Part shown: piece after piece, positions 1 through 5,857 of the stretch
Numbering within the stretch: position 1 is the stretch's first letter
Layout of the letters: every line of letters begins with the position of its first letter
Source of the DNA: an uncultured Collinsella sp.
GTDB lineage: Bacteria; Actinomycetota; Coriobacteriia; Coriobacteriales; Coriobacteriaceae
DNA length: 9,054 nucleotides
NCBI GenBank assembly: GCA_902489515.1
Contig: CABUAL010000055.1
Location: forward strand, 1-9,054
Direction of reading: 5' to 3'
Notes under the pieces: model-generated
Seen by the model: the letters and a program-made list of their open reading frames with translations, nothing else
What the model was told of the DNA's origin: nothing
The model's database searches: none
Position numbers and translations under genes: made by a program

Positions 1-2838
1 GATGACCTCGGCGATCTCGTCCTCCTTGGCGCCGTCGAAGACGGGCGTGGCGGTGAAGAACGGACCGGGGACGTACTTGTCGGAGTCGGCCTGCTCGGTA
101 TCCCAACCGCACGCAGCAGCCCAGCCAAGGTGGCACTCGAGCAGCTGGCCGACGTTCATACGCGAAGGAACGCCCAGCGGGTTGAGGATAACGTCGATCG
201 GGGTACCGTCAGCCATGTAGGGCATGTCCTCGACCGGCAGAACGTTGCAGATAACACCCTTGTTGCCGTGGCGGCCGGCGATCTTATCGCCCTGCTGGAT
301 CTTACGACGCTGGGCGACGTAGACGCGCACCTGCTCGTTGACGCCGGGGGCCAGGTCGTCGCCGTTCTCGCGGCTAAAGCGGACGACGTCGATGACGCGG
401 CCGTAAGCGCCGTGAGGCATCTTAAGGGAGGTGTCGCGGACGTCGTGGGCCTTGGCACCGAAGATGGCGCGCAGCAGGCGCTCCTCGGCGGTCAGAGCGC
501 TCTCGCCCTTAGGCGTGACCTTGCCGACCAAGATGTCGCCAGGGCCGACCTCGGCGCCGATGCGGATGATGCCGTCCTCGTCGAGGTTGGCAAGCATGTC
601 CTCGGAGAGGTTCGGGATCTCGCGGGTGATCTCCTCGGGGCCGAGCTTGGTGTCGCGGGCGTCGATCTCGTGACGGGTGATGTTGATGGTCGTCAGCAGG
701 TCCTCGGCCACCAGGCGCTCGGACACGACGATACCGTCCTCGTAGTTAAAGCCTTCCCACGGCATGTAGGCCACGGTGAGGTTCTGGCCCAGTGCGAGCT
801 CGCCGTGATCGGTCGAAGGACCGTCGGCCAGAGGCTCGCCCTGCTCAACGGTGTCACCGACGCGCACGAGCGGACGGTGGTTGATGCAGGTGGACTGGTT
901 GGAGCGCTGGTACTTGGCCAGATGATACTCATCCATGCCGCCGGCATGCTTGACGATGATCTTGGCGGCGTCGGCAAAGATGACCTCGCCGGCGTTCTTG
1001 GCCAGGGTGACCTCGCCGGAGTCCAGAGCGGCGCGGCGCTCCATGCCGGTACCGACATAGGGAGCGGCGGGGTGAACCAGCGGCACGGCCTGACGCTGCA
1101 TGTTAGCGCCCATCAGCGTACGCTTGGCGTCGTCGTGCTCCAGGAACGGAATCAGCGTGGCTGCGACGGAGAGCATCTGACGCGGCGAGACGTCCATGTA
1201 GTCGACGTCCTCGACGGGCACGTCGGCGGGGGCGCCGAAGGAGCCGTCGAAGTCGCGGGTACGGGCGATCACGGTGTGCGGACGGACGATCTTACCCTCG
1301 GCATCGGTCGTGATGAACTCGTTGGTCTTGGGATCGAGCGGCGTGTTGGCCGGCGCGATGACGTGCTTCTCTTCCTCGTCAGCGGTCATCCAGTCGATCT
1401 GATCGGTGGCAACGCCGTTCTCGACGCGACGGAACGGGGCCTCGATGAAGCCATACTCGTTGACGCGGGCGTAGAGGGCGAGCGAGCCGATCAGGCCGAT
1501 GTTGGGGCCTTCGGGGGTCTCGATCGGGCACATGCGGCTGTAGTGCGAATTGTGAACGTCGCGGACGGCCGTCGGCACGTTGGTGCGGCGGCTGGAGCCG
1601 GACTTGTGGCCGGCAAGACCACCAGGGCCGAGTGCGGACAGACGGCGCTTGTGGGTCAGACCGGTCAGGGGGTTCGCCTGGTCCATGAACTGCGAGAGCT
1701 GCGAGGAACCGAAGAACTCCTTGATGGAAGCCACGATCGGACGGATGTTGATGAGCGACTGCGGGGTGATCTCGTCGATGTCCTGGGAGCTCATGCGCTC
1801 ACGGACGACGCGCTCCATACGGCTCATGCCGATACGGAACTGGTTGGCGACGAGCTCGCCGACGGTACGGATGCGGCGGTTGCCAAAGTGGTCGATGTCG
1901 TCGACCTTGAAGCCCTGCTCACCAGCAGCGAGGGACAGCAGGTAGCGCAGCGTAGCGACGATATCCTCGTCGGTGAGCACCGTGACCTCTTCCTCGGTGG
2001 TGAGGTTAAGCTTCTTGTTGACCTTGTAACGACCGACGCGGGCCAGATCGTAGCGCTGCGGGTTGAAGAGCAGGCCCTCGAGCAGGCTGCGGGAAGCATC
2101 CACGGTGGGAGGCTCGCCCGGGCGCAGGCGACGGTAGATCTCGATGAGGGCATCCTCGCGGGTGAGGGCGGTATCGCGCTCCAGGGTGCGCTTGATCACA
2201 TCGGAGTTGCCGAGCAGCTCGATGATGTCGTCGTTGGTGACGGCGATGCCAAGGGCGCGCAGAAACATCGTGGCGCTCTGCTTGCGCTTACGGTCGATGG
2301 AGACCATGAGCTGGTCGCGCTTGTCGACCTCAAACTCGAGCCAGGCACCGCGGGACGGGATGATCTGGGCCTTGTAGATCTGCTTGCCCGAATCCATCTC
2401 GGAGCTGTAGTACACGCCCGGGGAGCGGACGAGCTGCGAGACGACGATACGCTCAGTACCGTTGATGATGAAGGTGCCCTGATCAGTCATCATGGGGAAG
2501 TCACCCATGAAGACGAGCTGCTCCTTGATCTCGCCGGTTTCCTTGTTGGTAAGACGGACGTCGGTCAGAAGCGGAGCCTGATAGGTCATATCCTTCTCGC
2601 GGCACTCCTCGACGGTATGCGCGGGGTCGCCGAACTGATGCTCGCCGAAGGTAACCTCGAGAACATGGTTCTGGCTCTGGATGGGGCTGGATTCCTTGAA
2701 CGCCTCACGAAGGCCCTCGTCCTTAAAACGCTCAAAGGATTCCCTTTGAACAGAGATAAGGTTGGGGAGCTCCATGGCCTCCGGGATTTTCCCGAAGCTG
2801 ACGCGCTTGCGCTCAGTGGCAGTGTATGCGTAGGTCAC
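1..2838 (-). CDS. rpoB: DNA-directed RNA polymerase beta subunit, C-terminus cut by window edge
   Basis: Catalytic beta subunit of RNA polymerase; 946 residues are visible and the C-terminal part runs off the left edge. The start is GTG at 2838-2836, chosen because AAGGAGG (2848-2854) lies 9 bases upstream and the protein begins [16 protein letters not shown], a typical RpoB N-terminus. Visible landmarks are the rifampicin region [16 protein letters not shown] (from about residue 376), [14 protein letters not shown], and [28 protein letters not shown] (K852 and K860) corresponds to the two active-site lysines of the family. Residues equivalent to E. coli D516, H526 and S531 (D386, H396, S401) are wild type, so the main rifampicin determinants look sensitive; N518 is Ala (A388). 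H396 sits near the Thermus position, so large N-terminal lineage inserts are absent. The fork loop 2 segment (residues 409-424) is highly unusual; see findings. rpoC presumably follows beyond the window. Confidence 0.98.
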   Translation of the reverse strand, partial: MTYAYTATERKRVSFGKIPEAMELPNLISVQRESFERFKDEGLREAFKESSPIQSQNHVLEVTFGEHQFGDPAHTVEECREKDMTYQAPLLTDVRLTNKETGEIKEQLVFMGDFPMMTDQGTFIINGTERIVVSQLVRSPGVYYSSEMDSGKQIYKAQIIPSRGAWLEFEVDKRDQLMVSIDRKRKQSATMFLRALGIAVTNDDIIELLGNSDVIKRTLERDTALTREDALIEIYRRLRPGEPPTVDASRSLLEGLLFNPQRYDLARVGRYKVNKKLNLTTEEEVTVLTDEDIVATLRYLLSLAAGEQGFKVDDIDHFGNRRIRTVGELVANQFRIGMSRMERVVRERMSSQDIDEITPQSLINIRPIVASIKEFFGSSQLSQFMDQANPLTGLTHKRRLSALGPGGLAGHKSGSSRRTNVPTAVRDVHNSHYSRMCPIETPEGPNIGLIGSLALYARVNEYGFIEAPFRRVENGVATDQIDWMTADEEEKHVIAPANTPLDPKTNEFITTDAEGKIVRPHTVIARTRDFDGSFGAPADVPVEDVDYMDVSPRQMLSVAATLIPFLEHDDAKRTLMGANMQRQAVPLVHPAAPYVGTGMERRAALDSGEVTLAKNAGEVIFADAAKIIVKHAGGMDEYHLAKYQRSNQSTCINHRPLVRVGDTVEQGEPLADGPSTDHGELALGQNLTVAYMPWEGFNYEDGIVVSERLVAEDLLTTINITRHEIDARDTKLGPEEITREIPNLSEDMLANLDEDGIIRIGAEVGPGDILVGKVTPKGESALTAEERLLRAIFGAKAHDVRDTSLKMPHGAYGRVIDVVRFSRENGDDLAPGVNEQVRVYVAQRRKIQQGDKIAGRHGNKGVICNVLPVEDMPYMADGTPIDVILNPLGVPSRMNVGQLLECHLGWAAACGWDTEQADSDKYVPGPFFTATPVFDGAKEDEIAEVI
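1567..1614 (-). other. Divergent, enlarged fork loop 2 in RpoB (residues 409-424)
   Basis: Between LGPGGL and VRDVH most bacteria carry eight residues of the type TRERAGFE or SRERAGLE. Here the frame reads [16 protein letters not shown], sixteen residues, with no frame disruption on either side and intact flanks ([20 protein letters not shown] follows). This position corresponds to fork loop 2, next to the downstream edge of the transcription bubble. The translation is read directly from the sequence; the structural assignment is from knowledge of the family; any effect on transcription is inference. Confidence 0.85.
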
Positions 2839-2847
2839 CAGGTTTTT

Positions 2848-2854
2848 CCTCCTT
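2848..2854 (-). promoter_or_regulatory. Strong Shine-Dalgarno of rpoB
   Basis: The minus strand carries AAGGAGG nine bases before a GTG codon. It decides the rpoB start at 2838, because no ATG lies in frame close by and the protein homology begins exactly here. Confidence 0.85.
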
Positions 2855-2874
2855 CACGGAAATGCTCGGTGGGT

Positions 2875-2895
2875 TGGCGAGGCATAGCTTCGCCA
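2875..2895 (-). other. Hairpin in the rpoB 5' leader
   Basis: On the minus strand TGGCGA and TCGCCA form a 6-bp stem. The interior can extend to nine pairs with one A/C mismatch and a three-base loop. It lies between the candidate promoter and the ribosome binding site and is not followed by a T-run, so it is not a terminator. A role in mRNA stability or leader regulation is possible but unproven. Confidence 0.4.
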
Positions 2896-2911
2896 GTTAT
2901 CGCAACCTAAT

Positions 2912-2939
2912 AGTTTATCAGGTACCGACCGTTGAGCAA
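2912..2939 (-). promoter_or_regulatory. Candidate promoter of rpoB
   Basis: Read on the minus strand, TTGCTC (2939-2934) and TAAACT (2917-2912) are separated by 16 bases, giving 3/6 and 4/6 matches to the sigma70-type consensus. A promoter is needed here because the upstream galU unit ends in a strong terminator. The predicted leader would be about 65-70 bases and include the hairpin at 2875-2895. The match is moderate and another start site further upstream in the AT-rich stretch 2940-3060 is possible. Confidence 0.35.
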
Positions 2940-3015
2940 GAAAAGCCTTGACGCGATTGAGTTTTTGGAGTAGCAAAGTTTTTCGACAGAAAACACGCAG
3001 GTAGATGCATGTGTA

Positions 3016-3048
3016 TCGAACATCTGTTCATATATTTTCTGTGAACAG
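3016..3048. promoter_or_regulatory. SOS-box-like palindrome cluster upstream of rpoB
   Basis: TCGAACATCTGTTC (3016-3029) fits GAAC-N4-GTTC, the core of LexA boxes in Bacillus and actinobacteria. Immediately beside it CTGTTCA (3024-3030) and TGAACAG (3042-3048) form a perfect 7-bp inverted repeat with an 11-base AT-rich spacer, so three GAAC/GTTC half-sites lie within 33 bases. It sits between the galU terminator and the rpoB start. Binding by LexA or another dimeric regulator is inference only; a chance match to the 8-base core is not very rare in 9 kb. Confidence 0.3.
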
Positions 3049-3072
3049 AGAGCCAACAATCGCAGCTCTTAT

Positions 3073-3104
3073 AAAAAACGGGCGCAGACCGAAGTCCGCA
3101 CCCG
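3073..3104 (-). terminator. Rho-independent terminator of galU
   Basis: On the minus strand an 11-bp stem (CGGGTGCGGAC with GTCTGCGCCCG, two G/U wobbles) is closed by a TTCG tetraloop and followed directly by six T residues. It begins about 20 bases after the galU stop codon. It isolates galU from rpoB. Confidence 0.92.
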
Positions 3105-3125
3105 TAAATGTCGATGCCCGAAGGC

Positions 3126-4034
3126 TTACTTGCGCATCAAGCCGCCGCGCTCGTCGATGGCGTCCCAGAAGGCGCTTGCAAAGCGAGGATCGCTTGCAGC
3201 CATAAGAGCGTTGGTGGCCATCCAGCCAGACGGGGTACCGGTGTCGTAGCCCGACAGCGGGTCGATGACGACAGCGTACATGGCCTCGCGATCGAGCGAA
3301 CGGGCCATAGCGTCGGTCAGCTGGATCTCGCCGCCCTTACCGGCCTGCTGGTCGGCCAGCAGGTCCATGACCAGTGGGCTCAGCAGGTAGCGACCGACGA
3401 TGTACAGGTTGGACGGAGCCGCCTCGGGAGCGGGCTTCTCAACCAGACCGCCGATGCGCCAGACAGCGCCCGGCTCTGCATCGGCAACGTCCTCGGCACC
3501 CTCGAGCGAACCGACGCGCTCACCGGCGATAACGCCGTAGCGGCTGACTTCCTCGGGCGAGCAAGCAGCGACGGCGATAACCGAAGCGCCACCGTGCTCC
3601 TTGGAAACGGCGAGCATCTTGTCGCAGATGTCGCGGTTAGGCACAACGTAGTCGCCCAGAAGAACCAGGAAGTTCTCCCCTGCCACGGCGTCGGCAGCAG
3701 AGCGAATAGCATGGCCGAGGCCCTTGGGCTCGTACTGATAGCGGAAGTCGACCGGCATACCGCCAGCGTGGGCGACGGCATCGGCATAGGCGTTCTTGCC
3801 GCGCTCGCGCAGCAGGTTCTCGAGCGAGCGATCGGGCTGGAAGTAGTTCAGTAGCTCGGGCTTACCGGGAGAAGTAACGATGATGGCGTCGTCGACTTCC
3901 TCGGGGTCGAGCGCCTCCTCGACGACGTACTGAATGACGGGCTTGTCGAGCACCGGCAGCATCTCTTTGGGCGTGCACTTGGTGCCAGGCAGAAAACGCG
4001 TGCCAAGACCGGCGGCGGGGATGATTGCCTTCAT
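3126..4034 (-). CDS. galU: UTP--glucose-1-phosphate uridylyltransferase
   Basis: Makes UDP-glucose from UTP and glucose-1-phosphate in the cytoplasm, feeding cell-envelope glycans and galactose metabolism. The 302-residue protein has the usual family length. It opens with MKAIIPAAGLGTRFLPGTK, the nucleotide-binding loop of sugar nucleotidyltransferases, followed by PKEMLPVLDKPVIQYVVEE. LLGDYV (D128) is the metal-binding region, VEKP (K200) the catalytic lysine region, then APSNLYIVGRY, GGEIQLTDA and YDTG (D264). Two family positions look unusual: GDY where many Gram-positive enzymes have GDD, and GTPSGW where relatives have GDKLGY-like residues. The start at 4034 is preferred over an in-frame ATG 28 codons upstream because homology begins here and an AAGGA lies at 4047-4051. 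It sits alone between two terminators, with its own candidate promoter. Confidence 0.95.
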   Translation of the reverse strand: MKAIIPAAGLGTRFLPGTKCTPKEMLPVLDKPVIQYVVEEALDPEEVDDAIIVTSPGKPELLNYFQPDRSLENLLRERGKNAYADAVAHAGGMPVDFRYQYEPKGLGHAIRSAADAVAGENFLVLLGDYVVPNRDICDKMLAVSKEHGGASVIAVAACSPEEVSRYGVIAGERVGSLEGAEDVADAEPGAVWRIGGLVEKPAPEAAPSNLYIVGRYLLSPLVMDLLADQQAGKGGEIQLTDAMARSLDREAMYAVVIDPLSGYDTGTPSGWMATNALMAASDPRFASAFWDAIDERGGLMRK

Positions 4035-4056
4035 GTTATTCAAAGATCCTTTCGCA

Positions 4057-4070
4057 GGCGCAAAAGCGCC
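4057..4070 (-). other. Small hairpin in the galU leader
   Basis: GGCGC-TTTT-GCGCC forms a perfect 5-bp stem with a T4 loop six bases upstream of the galU AAGGA sequence. It could influence ribosome access or mRNA decay; there is no direct evidence for either. Confidence 0.35.
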
Positions 4071-4130
4071 CCATGCGTGCGGCACACAGCCGCAGACCAA
4101 ATTGCGATACCTAAGCATCTTACCGCTGGA

Positions 4131-4158
4131 ACTATATGTCGCTACAAGGCAGAGACAA
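4131..4158 (-). promoter_or_regulatory. Candidate promoter of galU
   Basis: Minus strand TTGTCT (4158-4153) and TATAGT (4136-4131) are separated by 16 bases, matching the sigma70-type consensus at 4/6 and 5/6. Transcription would begin near 4124 and give a leader of about 90 bases. A promoter is expected here because the rplJL unit ends at a strong terminator at 4282-4320. The rest of the gap, 4159-4281, shows no gene or clear signal. Confidence 0.5.
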
Positions 4159-4281
4159 TTCTTCAGCAGGTCAACGCAAATTATTGCTCGAATGGTGCAA
4201 TTTTATTGCCCAACGGCAGGGTGCCCGATACGACGCAAATCACAGAACATGGCAGTTTGAGCTACCGATGTCGAGGGACCG

Positions 4282-4320
4282 AAAAACAAAAAAGACGGGG
4301 CTCGCAATGCGAACCCCGTC
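4282..4320 (-). terminator. Rho-independent terminator of the rplJ-rplL operon
   Basis: Minus strand: a 12-bp stem (GACGGGGTTCGC with GCGAGCCCCGTC, one G/U wobble) with a three-base loop, followed by TTTTTTGTTTTT. It lies about 30 bases after the rplL stop. The stem and T-tract are strong, so read-through into galU and rpoB should be limited. Confidence 0.93.
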
Positions 4321-4348
4321 TGCAAAGAAATCTGGCGAGAAAGCCTGA

Positions 4349-4726
4349 TTACTTGAGGGTGACAGCAGCGCCAGCAGCCTCGAGCTTCTCCTTGGCAGCC
4401 TCGGCGTCCTCCTTCTTGGCACCCTCGAGAACAGCCTTGGGAGCGCCCTCGACGACCTCCTTGGCCTCCTTCAGGCCAAGGTTGGTGAGCTCACGGACGG
4501 CCTTGATGACCTGGATCTTGTTGTCGCCGAAGCCCTCGAGCACGACGTCAAACTCGGTCTTCTCCTCGGCCTCAGCAGCGCCAGCAGCGGGAGCGGCGAC
4601 AACAGCGGCAGGAGCAGCGGCGGAAACGCCGAAGGTGTCCTCGATAGCCTTGACGAGCTCGGAAGCCTCGAGAAGGGTCATTTCCTTAAGAGCATCGATG
4701 ATCTCATCGGTGGTAAGCTTAGCCAT
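4349..4726 (-). CDS. rplL: 50S ribosomal protein L7/L12
   Basis: Acidic, multi-copy protein of the ribosomal stalk that recruits and activates translation GTPases. It binds L10 as dimers through its N-terminal domain. The 125-residue protein shows all three parts: N-terminal dimerisation helices ([20 protein letters not shown], residues 1 to about 33), a flexible Ala/Pro hinge (about 34-54), and the C-terminal factor-binding domain with [20 protein letters not shown] and a following VVEGAP. The start at 4726 is set by the homologous MAKLT and by AAAGGA at 4734-4739, about 7 bases upstream. The open frame extends 11 codons further, but that extension would overlap the Shine-Dalgarno. It lies 102 bases downstream of rplJ, a gap that holds two hairpins. 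Confidence 0.98.
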   Translation of the reverse strand: MAKLTTDEIIDALKEMTLLEASELVKAIEDTFGVSAAAPAAVVAAPAAGAAEAEEKTEFDVVLEGFGDNKIQVIKAVRELTNLGLKEAKEVVEGAPKAVLEGAKKEDAEAAKEKLEAAGAAVTLK

Positions 4727-4744
4727 TTCTAAGTCCTTTCGGTT

Positions 4745-4762
4745 TCCGTGCGGATGCACGGA
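4745..4762 (-). other. Hairpin just upstream of rplL
   Basis: TCCGTGC-ATCC-GCACGGA on the minus strand makes a perfect 7-bp stem with a four-base loop, ending five bases before the AAAGGA of rplL. There is no T-run, so it is not a terminator. It may act in mRNA processing or protection of the rplL part of the message; that is inference. Confidence 0.45.
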
Positions 4763-4797
4763 GATCAGTTAAAACACGACGCGAATGCGCCAGGGGT

Positions 4798-4813
4798 GCG
4801 GCGTTGCCGCCGC
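4798..4813 (-). other. GNRA-type hairpin between rplJ and rplL
   Basis: GCGGCG-GCAA-CGCCGC on the minus strand is a perfect 6-bp GC stem with a GCAA tetraloop, placed shortly after the rplJ stop and not followed by a T-run. Together with the hairpin at 4745-4762 it makes the 102-base intergenic region highly structured. Confidence 0.45.
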
Positions 4814-4828
4814 GGGTGAAAACAGCAA

Positions 4829-5350
4829 CTAGGCTGCCTTCTGCTCGGAGACCTGCTGGATCGAACGAGCGAGACCAGAGGAAACGCCGTTGACGCAGAC
4901 AGCGATGTCGCGAGCGAAACCGGAGATGAGACCGGCGATCTGGCCGAGAAGCTGATCCTTGGTGGGCAGCTCGGCGATAGCCTTAACATCATCAGCGGAA
5001 ACGGCCTTGCCGTCGGAGATACCGCCCTTGATCTCAAGGACGCCCTTGGACTTAGCGGAGAAGTCCTTAAGGGCCTTAGCGGCCTCGACCGGCTCGGACT
5101 CGTAGAACACATAAGCGACGGGGCCGGCGAGGATCTCGTCGAGCTCGGGCTGCTCCTGGTTCTTGAGAGCGATCTTGACCAGGTTGTTCTTGTAGACCTT
5201 CATCTCGGCGCCGCACTCGCGAAGCTGATGACGCAGCTCCTGAGCCTGCTTAACCGTCAGACCGTTGTAGTTGACGACGAACAGACCGGCGTTCTCGGCG
5301 ATACGGGACTCGATCTCTGCAACCTTGTCGATTTTGTACTGCTGGGGCAT
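4829..5350 (-). CDS. rplJ: 50S ribosomal protein L10
   Basis: Base of the ribosomal stalk: it binds 23S rRNA and carries the L7/L12 dimers. In bacteria it also represses its own operon by binding the leader mRNA. The 173 residues match the family length. MPQQYKIDKVAEIESRIAEN with the following GLFVVNYNGLTVKQ and LRHQLRECGAEMKVYKNNL are standard N-terminal RNA-binding-domain sequence. LAGPVAYVF and GVLEIKGGISDGKA follow, and a C-terminal helix (residues about 135-170) would hold the L12 N-termini. The start at 5350 is supported by GAGGAGG (5359-5365) eight bases upstream. It is first gene of a two-gene operon with rplL. Upstream rplK-rplA are not adjacent; an aminotransferase gene lies there instead. 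Confidence 0.97.
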   Translation of the reverse strand: MPQQYKIDKVAEIESRIAENAGLFVVNYNGLTVKQAQELRHQLRECGAEMKVYKNNLVKIALKNQEQPELDEILAGPVAYVFYESEPVEAAKALKDFSAKSKGVLEIKGGISDGKAVSADDVKAIAELPTKDQLLGQIAGLISGFARDIAVCVNGVSSGLARSIQQVSEQKAA

Positions 5351-5415
5351 GAATTACACCTCCTCGAATTCTTTCCGGGCACGGTCCGCCACAAGGACGT
5401 GACGGGGGCATGTCC

Positions 5416-5452
5416 AAAAAGAAAGCCCCCGCGCTGCATGAGCGACGGGGGC
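5416..5452 (-). terminator. Attenuator-type terminator in the rplJ leader
   Basis: Minus strand: GCCCCCG, a bulged T, CGCT, loop CATGC, AGCG, CGGGGGC, then TTTCTTTTT. Eleven base pairs with a single bulge and a T-rich tail form an intrinsic terminator between the L10 leader and the rplJ start, with no gene ending upstream within this transcript. This is the expected layout for transcription attenuation of rplJL by L10. A second GCCCCCGTC copy (5409-5401) just downstream offers a competing partner for its 3' arm. Confidence 0.85.
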
Positions 5453-5459
5453 GAGAAGA

Positions 5460-5545
5460 CATATCTACTCGACCACCTCGGCTGGCGGGAAGTCCCATTA
5501 AGCTCGCGGGTAAGACCCGTTTGCGCCGGCTGTCTCTGGCAGCGG
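5460..5545 (-). ncRNA. L10 leader (ribosomal protein L10 autoregulatory RNA)
   Basis: The untranslated leader of rplJ contains sequence blocks typical of the L10 leader family: AGACAGCCGGCGC (5535-5523), TTAAT (5501-5497) and GCCGAGGTGG (5482-5473). The first and last blocks can pair around internal loops to mimic the 23S rRNA site bound by the L10-L12 complex. It is followed by a small hairpin (5471-5452, CGAGTAGA-TATG-TCTTCTCG, one mismatch) and then the attenuator. In this family excess stalk complex binds the leader and reduces rplJL expression. The family assignment is from motif order and position; boundaries are approximate. Confidence 0.82.
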
Positions 5546-5566
5546 ATTCGTGCGTGAACCGAAAGT

Positions 5567-5595
5567 ATTATGGCGGGGACCCCGGCGTCGGTCAA
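5567..5595 (-). promoter_or_regulatory. Promoter of the rplJ-rplL operon
   Basis: Minus strand TTGACC (5595-5590), a 17-base spacer, and CATAAT (5572-5567): 5/6 matches in both hexamers with optimal spacing. Transcription would start near 5560, giving a leader of about 210 bases that includes the L10 leader and attenuator. The -35 hexamer lies inside the outer arm of the palindromic element at 5589-5801. Confidence 0.82.
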
Positions 5596-5801
5596 CGGCA
5601 ACCCTGACTGCACACAATTCCACCATCTCGGCCGCGCCGCCAAAGGCCAGGCGCAAGCTTTTCGCTCGGTCAGGTCCTGGGCTCGCACGAAGAGCACATT
5701 TAGTGCTCTTCGGCTCGTGCGGAATCTACGAAAAGCTTGCGCCTGGCCTTTGGCGGCGCGGCCTGTGTTGACTTTGGGGCAGCCAGGGTTGCCGTTGGCC
5801 G
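5589..5801. repeat. Large palindromic repeat element
   Basis: Three nested inverted repeats share one centre. The outer arms 5589-5610 and 5780-5801 match at 20 of 22 bases. The middle arms 5630-5664 and 5729-5763 are a perfect 35-bp inverted repeat. The inner arms 5684-5697 and 5703-5721 pair as GAAGAGCAC/GTGCTCTTC plus CGCAC/GTGCG with a 5-base bulge around an ATTTA loop. Spacers between the arms are diverged. It occupies the gap between the aminotransferase stop and the rplJ promoter. No transposase or coding signal is visible, and short frames across it are mirror images of one another. It may be a dispersed palindromic repeat or a decayed miniature element. The 56 bases from 5802 to the aminotransferase stop show nothing else clear. 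Confidence 0.85.
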
Positions 5802-5857
5802 GCGCGCCCCACGCATAACCCTTATGTCGGTGGGCTGATGTGTTGCATCCCTGAGGG

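Noticed and set aside
1626..1700. Possible rifampicin resistance from A388 (position of E. coli N518) or T392
   Set aside because: These positions vary naturally between phyla, and the main determinants D386, H396 and S401 are wild type.
130..2910. A 926-codon plus-strand open frame
   Set aside because: It lies wholly opposite rpoB. Its Val/Asp/Gly/Leu-rich sequence has no domain signals and its length follows from GC-biased third positions in the real minus-strand gene.
3108..3854. A 248-codon plus-strand open frame
   Set aside because: Shadow of galU on the opposite strand; galU has clear family motifs throughout.
4035..4118. N-terminal extension of GalU by 28 codons
   Set aside because: The extension has no family similarity, would include the leader hairpin, and the conserved N-terminus starts at MKAIIPAAG.
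4727..4759. N-terminal extension of L7/L12 by 11 codons
   Set aside because: It would contain the Shine-Dalgarno and the upstream hairpin; all relatives start near MAKLT.
5257..5818. Short frames across the rplJ leader and palindrome, containing a shared KACAWPLAARP peptide on both strands
   Set aside because: The shared peptide only reflects the inverted repeat being translated from both arms; the frames cross the promoter, L10 leader and attenuator.
5795..5819. Mirror-image promoter on the plus strand facing the aminotransferase 3' end
   Set aside because: The TTGGCC and CATAAC hexamers are only 13 bases apart, too close for a sigma70-type promoter.
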